From JBHICC01 sp046759385 (GTDB taxonomy: Bacteria; Pseudomonadota; Gammaproteobacteria; Acidiferrobacterales; SPGG2), in contig JBHICC010000008.1 in the NCBI GenBank assembly GCA_046759385.1, forward strand, positions 1-64,000: a DNA stretch of 64,000 bases, read 5' to 3'. The notes beneath the pieces were generated by a model. It made no database searches. It was not told the DNA's origin and saw only the letters and a program-made list of their open reading frames with translations. Below are positions 62,010-64,000 of the stretch, in pieces; the stretch's first letter is position 1, and each line of letters opens with the position of its first letter. The translations under genes and the position numbers were made by a program.

Positions 62010-62885
62010 ATGAAACGCGTTCTGTTTCTCGGGGTTTCATTGCTTCTTGCATCCACGGCTTTGGGTGACGAGATTGATCAGAACTGCCCAAACAAACGCG
62101 ACCGCGCACTGGGTGCGGAGGAGCTTCGGGCAGCTCTCGGCGAGCATAGGAAATGGCTCGAAGACCGAGCGACAGGGATGCGAGCGATCCTTTGTCGCTT
62201 AGACCTGCGTCGGGCGAACCGCAAAGAAGATTTGTTGTTAGCTGCAGAGCTTGAAGACGCCGACCTACGTCGGACGAATCTAGAGAAAGTCGATCTCACC
62301 GTTGCCAATTTGCACAAGGCGAATCTCAGCCGCGCGAAGTTGGTCAAAGCAGATCTCATGAGGGCTAACCTGAAAGGGGCTATCCTTGTCAAGGTGGATC
62401 TCAAGAAGGCTGATTTGTTTGCAGCCAAGCTTCAGGATTCCGATCTTCGCGATGCCCACCTCAAGAAGGCCATCTTCGGGTTTGCTCGACTCGAGGGTGC
62501 GATACTTACAGGCGCGAGGTTGCAAAGGACGAATCTTTTCGCGGCCAAACTGATCAACAGCGACCTCAGCAATACTAACCTGCGTAAAGCAAAATTGCGT
62601 CGGGCTAACCTGCGGCAGGCAGACCTGAGGGGCGCCATGCTGTACAAAGCCGACCTTTCTGATGCCTTGCTCGACGGTGCGGATTTAAGTGCCGCTGATC
62701 TTGGGAAAACAAAGGGTCTTACCGAGTCGCAACTTAAGCAAGCCTGCGGAGATAGCGAAACCAAATTGCCTAAGTACTTGCGCGAGTATCAAATGAGGCC
62801 TTGCGAACGTCAGATTGATGCTAGACGGGCAGATAGGATTGAACATTTTGCTCGCAGCATGTCTATCTTCAGTCACTCGCACTGA
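62010..62885 (+). CDS. Secreted pentapeptide-repeat protein
   Basis: A 291-residue protein with a signal peptide (VLFLGVSLLLASTALG) and about 26 tandem pentapeptides A(D/N)Lxx (for example LRRTNLEKVDLTVANLHKAN), which build a right-handed quadrilateral beta-helix. The ATG at 61989, overlapping the GST stop, is a possible coupled start, but lacks a ribosome site. Role unknown; in other bacteria such proteins can mimic DNA or bind proteins, but exported members have no settled role. Confidence 0.92.
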   Translation: MKRVLFLGVSLLLASTALGDEIDQNCPNKRDRALGAEELRAALGEHRKWLEDRATGMRAILCRLDLRRANRKEDLLLAAELEDADLRRTNLEKVDLTVANLHKANLSRAKLVKADLMRANLKGAILVKVDLKKADLFAAKLQDSDLRDAHLKKAIFGFARLEGAILTGARLQRTNLFAAKLINSDLSNTNLRKAKLRRANLRQADLRGAMLYKADLSDALLDGADLSAADLGKTKGLTESQLKQACGDSETKLPKYLREYQMRPCERQIDARRADRIEHFARSMSIFSHSH

Positions 62886-62915
62886 AGCCATTTCCGAGCA
62901 AATGTGTCGGGCGCC

Positions 62916-63284
62916 TTACAAGCGCGCGGAACAGCCGACGCAGGCATCAAACAAGACTTGTGCTTCCCTCAACCACGTGCAGGTCACGCAGTGACAGCGG
63001 TGTACCCTGTGTCCTGACTTTTTCGCTCGGGCATCGATGTAGGCGGAGGCAAACTCGACTGCCTCCAATAACTGGCTCATCGGTTTACGTGTTAGTGCTG
63101 CGAACTCCTCGTTCTCGAAGAGCCAGCGGCATTCTTCTTCGTAGTCGCACTCAAGACACTCTTTCGTGCCGGGTGCGTAGAAGCCGCTGTGAGGACAATC
63201 CTCGAGGTCCAAACGGTTTCGTACGAAGTAGCGTGGGTACGCCAGCGTTTTGATCAGTTGCTCTCGAATCGATAAGTCCTTCAC
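62916..63284 (-). CDS. Cysteine-rich protein of unknown function
   Basis: A 122-residue protein with many Cys pairs (CPHSGFYAPGTKECLECDY, then HRCHCVTCTWL and ACVGCSARL), a good candidate for a metal-binding or zinc-knuckle protein. No family recognised. Start GTG, with a G-rich run nine or so bases upstream. It is downstream of the HIG1-type gene and may share its transcript. Confidence 0.7.
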   Translation of the reverse strand: MKDLSIREQLIKTLAYPRYFVRNRLDLEDCPHSGFYAPGTKECLECDYEEECRWLFENEEFAALTRKPMSQLLEAVEFASAYIDARAKKSGHRVHRCHCVTCTWLREAQVLFDACVGCSARL

Positions 63285-63345
63285 GCAAAAACACCCCCCC
63301 CGCCCATCGTTTTCGGGCGGCGCAAATGTCTGCGAAGCCGCTGGC

Positions 63346-63537
63346 CTAGGCGAGCAAGTACAACGCGATCAGCAGGCAGATCAGAGTTAATGCCTGCAAT
63401 CCGACTCGCGCGAACATCAACTGATGACTGTGCGACTGGTCAAACTCGCCACCCCGGCCCATCGAAACGACACCGGTCAAGAGCGCAGCGGTCGTAGCAA
63501 GCAGTCCAATTATGATAAGCGTAGTAAGAAGCTCCAT
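63346..63537 (-). CDS. HIG1-domain small membrane protein
   Basis: A 63-residue protein with two helices (LLTTLIIIGLLATTAALLTG and VGLQALTLICLLIALYLLA) and the HIG1 loop MGRGGEFDQSHSHQLMFAR. HIG1-domain proteins are found in respiratory supercomplexes and in bacteria as small twin-helix membrane proteins. A C/G-rich hairpin lies downstream near 63300-63325 and may end transcription. Confidence 0.85.
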   Translation of the reverse strand: MELLTTLIIIGLLATTAALLTGVVSMGRGGEFDQSHSHQLMFARVGLQALTLICLLIALYLLA

Positions 63538-63873
63538 AACTTTGCCTCGCGTCAGAACATTGCCAACATAGTCTGGACCCAGGATTTTTCATTGATTTCT
63601 ATCAAGAAAAGCCCGAAAGGGCAGGACAGCACGACATCATCCGTCGTTATATGTGCTCAATAGGATGGTGGAGCGTTGGAGCCCGTTTTATGCAAAGCGT
63701 CGTAGTAGGGCGGTTGGTACCGAGCCTGTTTGACGAGCTTCCGCATGATCAACAACAATTGGCCGACATTGGCAGGCACTATTCGGTTGCGCGTCCTTTG
63801 CTTGGTTTCTGTACATGAACACGCGCTGACCAGAGCTGGCGACAACTTGGCTCCAAATTACACAGTTGCTGTG

Positions 63874-64000
63874 ATGGGCAATAGAAAGAGCCACAAGACC
63901 GCTGTAGTGGTGATCCCCCCTGAAGATATTTGGGCACCTATTCAGGCGATCCGTCGACAGCACGATCGCCAATTGCGGCGCTGGATGCCGCATGTGACTC
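63874..64000 (+). CDS. 2'-5' RNA ligase-like protein, N-terminal part (runs off the window)
   Basis: From ATG 63874 the frame is open to the window end. The first residues read MGNRKSHKTAVVVIPPEDIW and then WAPIQAIRRQHDRQLRRWMP, ending in HVT, the first of the two HxT/S motifs of the 2H phosphoesterase superfamily (2'-5' RNA ligase and relatives). The second HxT motif lies beyond the edge, so family membership cannot be fully checked. It is antisense to a poorer minus-strand frame at 63688-63993. Confidence 0.7.
   Translation, partial: MGNRKSHKTAVVVIPPEDIWAPIQAIRRQHDRQLRRWMPHVT

Noticed and set aside
63600..63630. Minus-strand hairpin GCCC-TTTC-GGGC followed by TTTTCTT
   Set aside because: Four-base stem, too weak for a terminator call.
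63688..63993. Minus-strand frame of 101 codons
   Set aside because: Antisense to the better 2'-5' RNA ligase-like start; no recognisable motif.
1..64000. tRNA, rRNA, CRISPR array, insertion sequence or prophage
   Set aside because: None was seen. No repeat-spacer pattern and no transposase or integrase catalytic motif; the recombinase-like domain at the FimV end lacks a catalytic part.

Overview
The window looks like a chromosomal segment of a gammaproteobacterium of moderate GC content. The evidence is gene families typical of that class or of proteobacteria generally: AceK, a FimV-type protein, YcgL, SlyD, a PBP7-like peptidase, a CHASE2-type Ser/Thr kinase, HlyU, QueC and DUF1127. No rRNA, recognisable tRNA, CRISPR array, transposase or phage module was seen. 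Many genes are single or in pairs, often divergent or convergent, with short spacers. That suggests a slowly shuffled core/accessory chromosome rather than an island. The organism cannot be named from this sequence.

Layout. 1-8 kb: tail of a molybdopterin oxidoreductase, AceK (isocitrate dehydrogenase kinase/phosphatase), an ArsR-type regulator, a FimV-like protein with an unexpected C-terminal recombinase-type core-binding domain, an amino-acid permease with an apparent internal deletion, and HlyU. 8-16 kb: a lipoprotein, a cold-shock protein, small unknowns, a flavin-reductase-like protein, a cyclic-nucleotide-binding protein, a PBP7-like peptidase, a VOC protein and an MFS transporter. 16-21 kb: SlyD, a macro-like protein, a tight three-gene ExbB/ExbD-like membrane unit (17082-19031) and a lytic transglycosylase coupled to a short leader peptide. 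21-29 kb: an indoleamine-dioxygenase-like protein, a DRG/TGS GTPase, small zinc-ribbon and membrane proteins, YcgL, a second MFS transporter and a rhomboid protease. 28.7-32.2 kb, minus strand: a likely operon of a dihydroxyphthalate-decarboxylase-like protein, an enoyl-CoA hydratase, an NAD(P)HX epimerase and an ABC ATPase. 32-38.6 kb: LOG and DUF218 proteins, an FHA/degenerate-GGDEF protein, a gamma carbonic anhydrase, a methyltransferase and an M20 amidohydrolase. 38.7-42 kb: a giant cyclase-ATPase-TPR sensor. 42-49 kb: secreted unknowns, a response-regulator relic, a GST, a frameshifted Kelch protein, an SDR and a second FHA/degenerate-GGDEF protein. 49-64 kb: a CHASE2 Ser/Thr kinase, FkbM and TehB-like methyltransferases, ankyrin, nuclease, AKR, SYLF, QueC, GST, pentapeptide and HIG1 proteins, and at the edge the start of a 2'-5' RNA ligase-like gene.

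Strongest leads. (1) The three-gene proton-channel-like unit at 17082-19031: its ExbD-like subunit has a DUF2135-like periplasmic domain, and its third subunit is unrecognised. (2) The FimV/recombinase-domain fusion. (3) Two paralogous FHA proteins whose GGDEF motif is lost, one close to a Ser/Thr kinase. (4) A composite repeat with identical internal spacing at 33924 and 36131. (5) Two orphan intrinsic terminators that may end small RNAs. (6) Recent gene decay: the Kelch frameshift, the internally deleted permease and the OmpR-family relic. Assignments come from reading motifs by eye; no database search was run.
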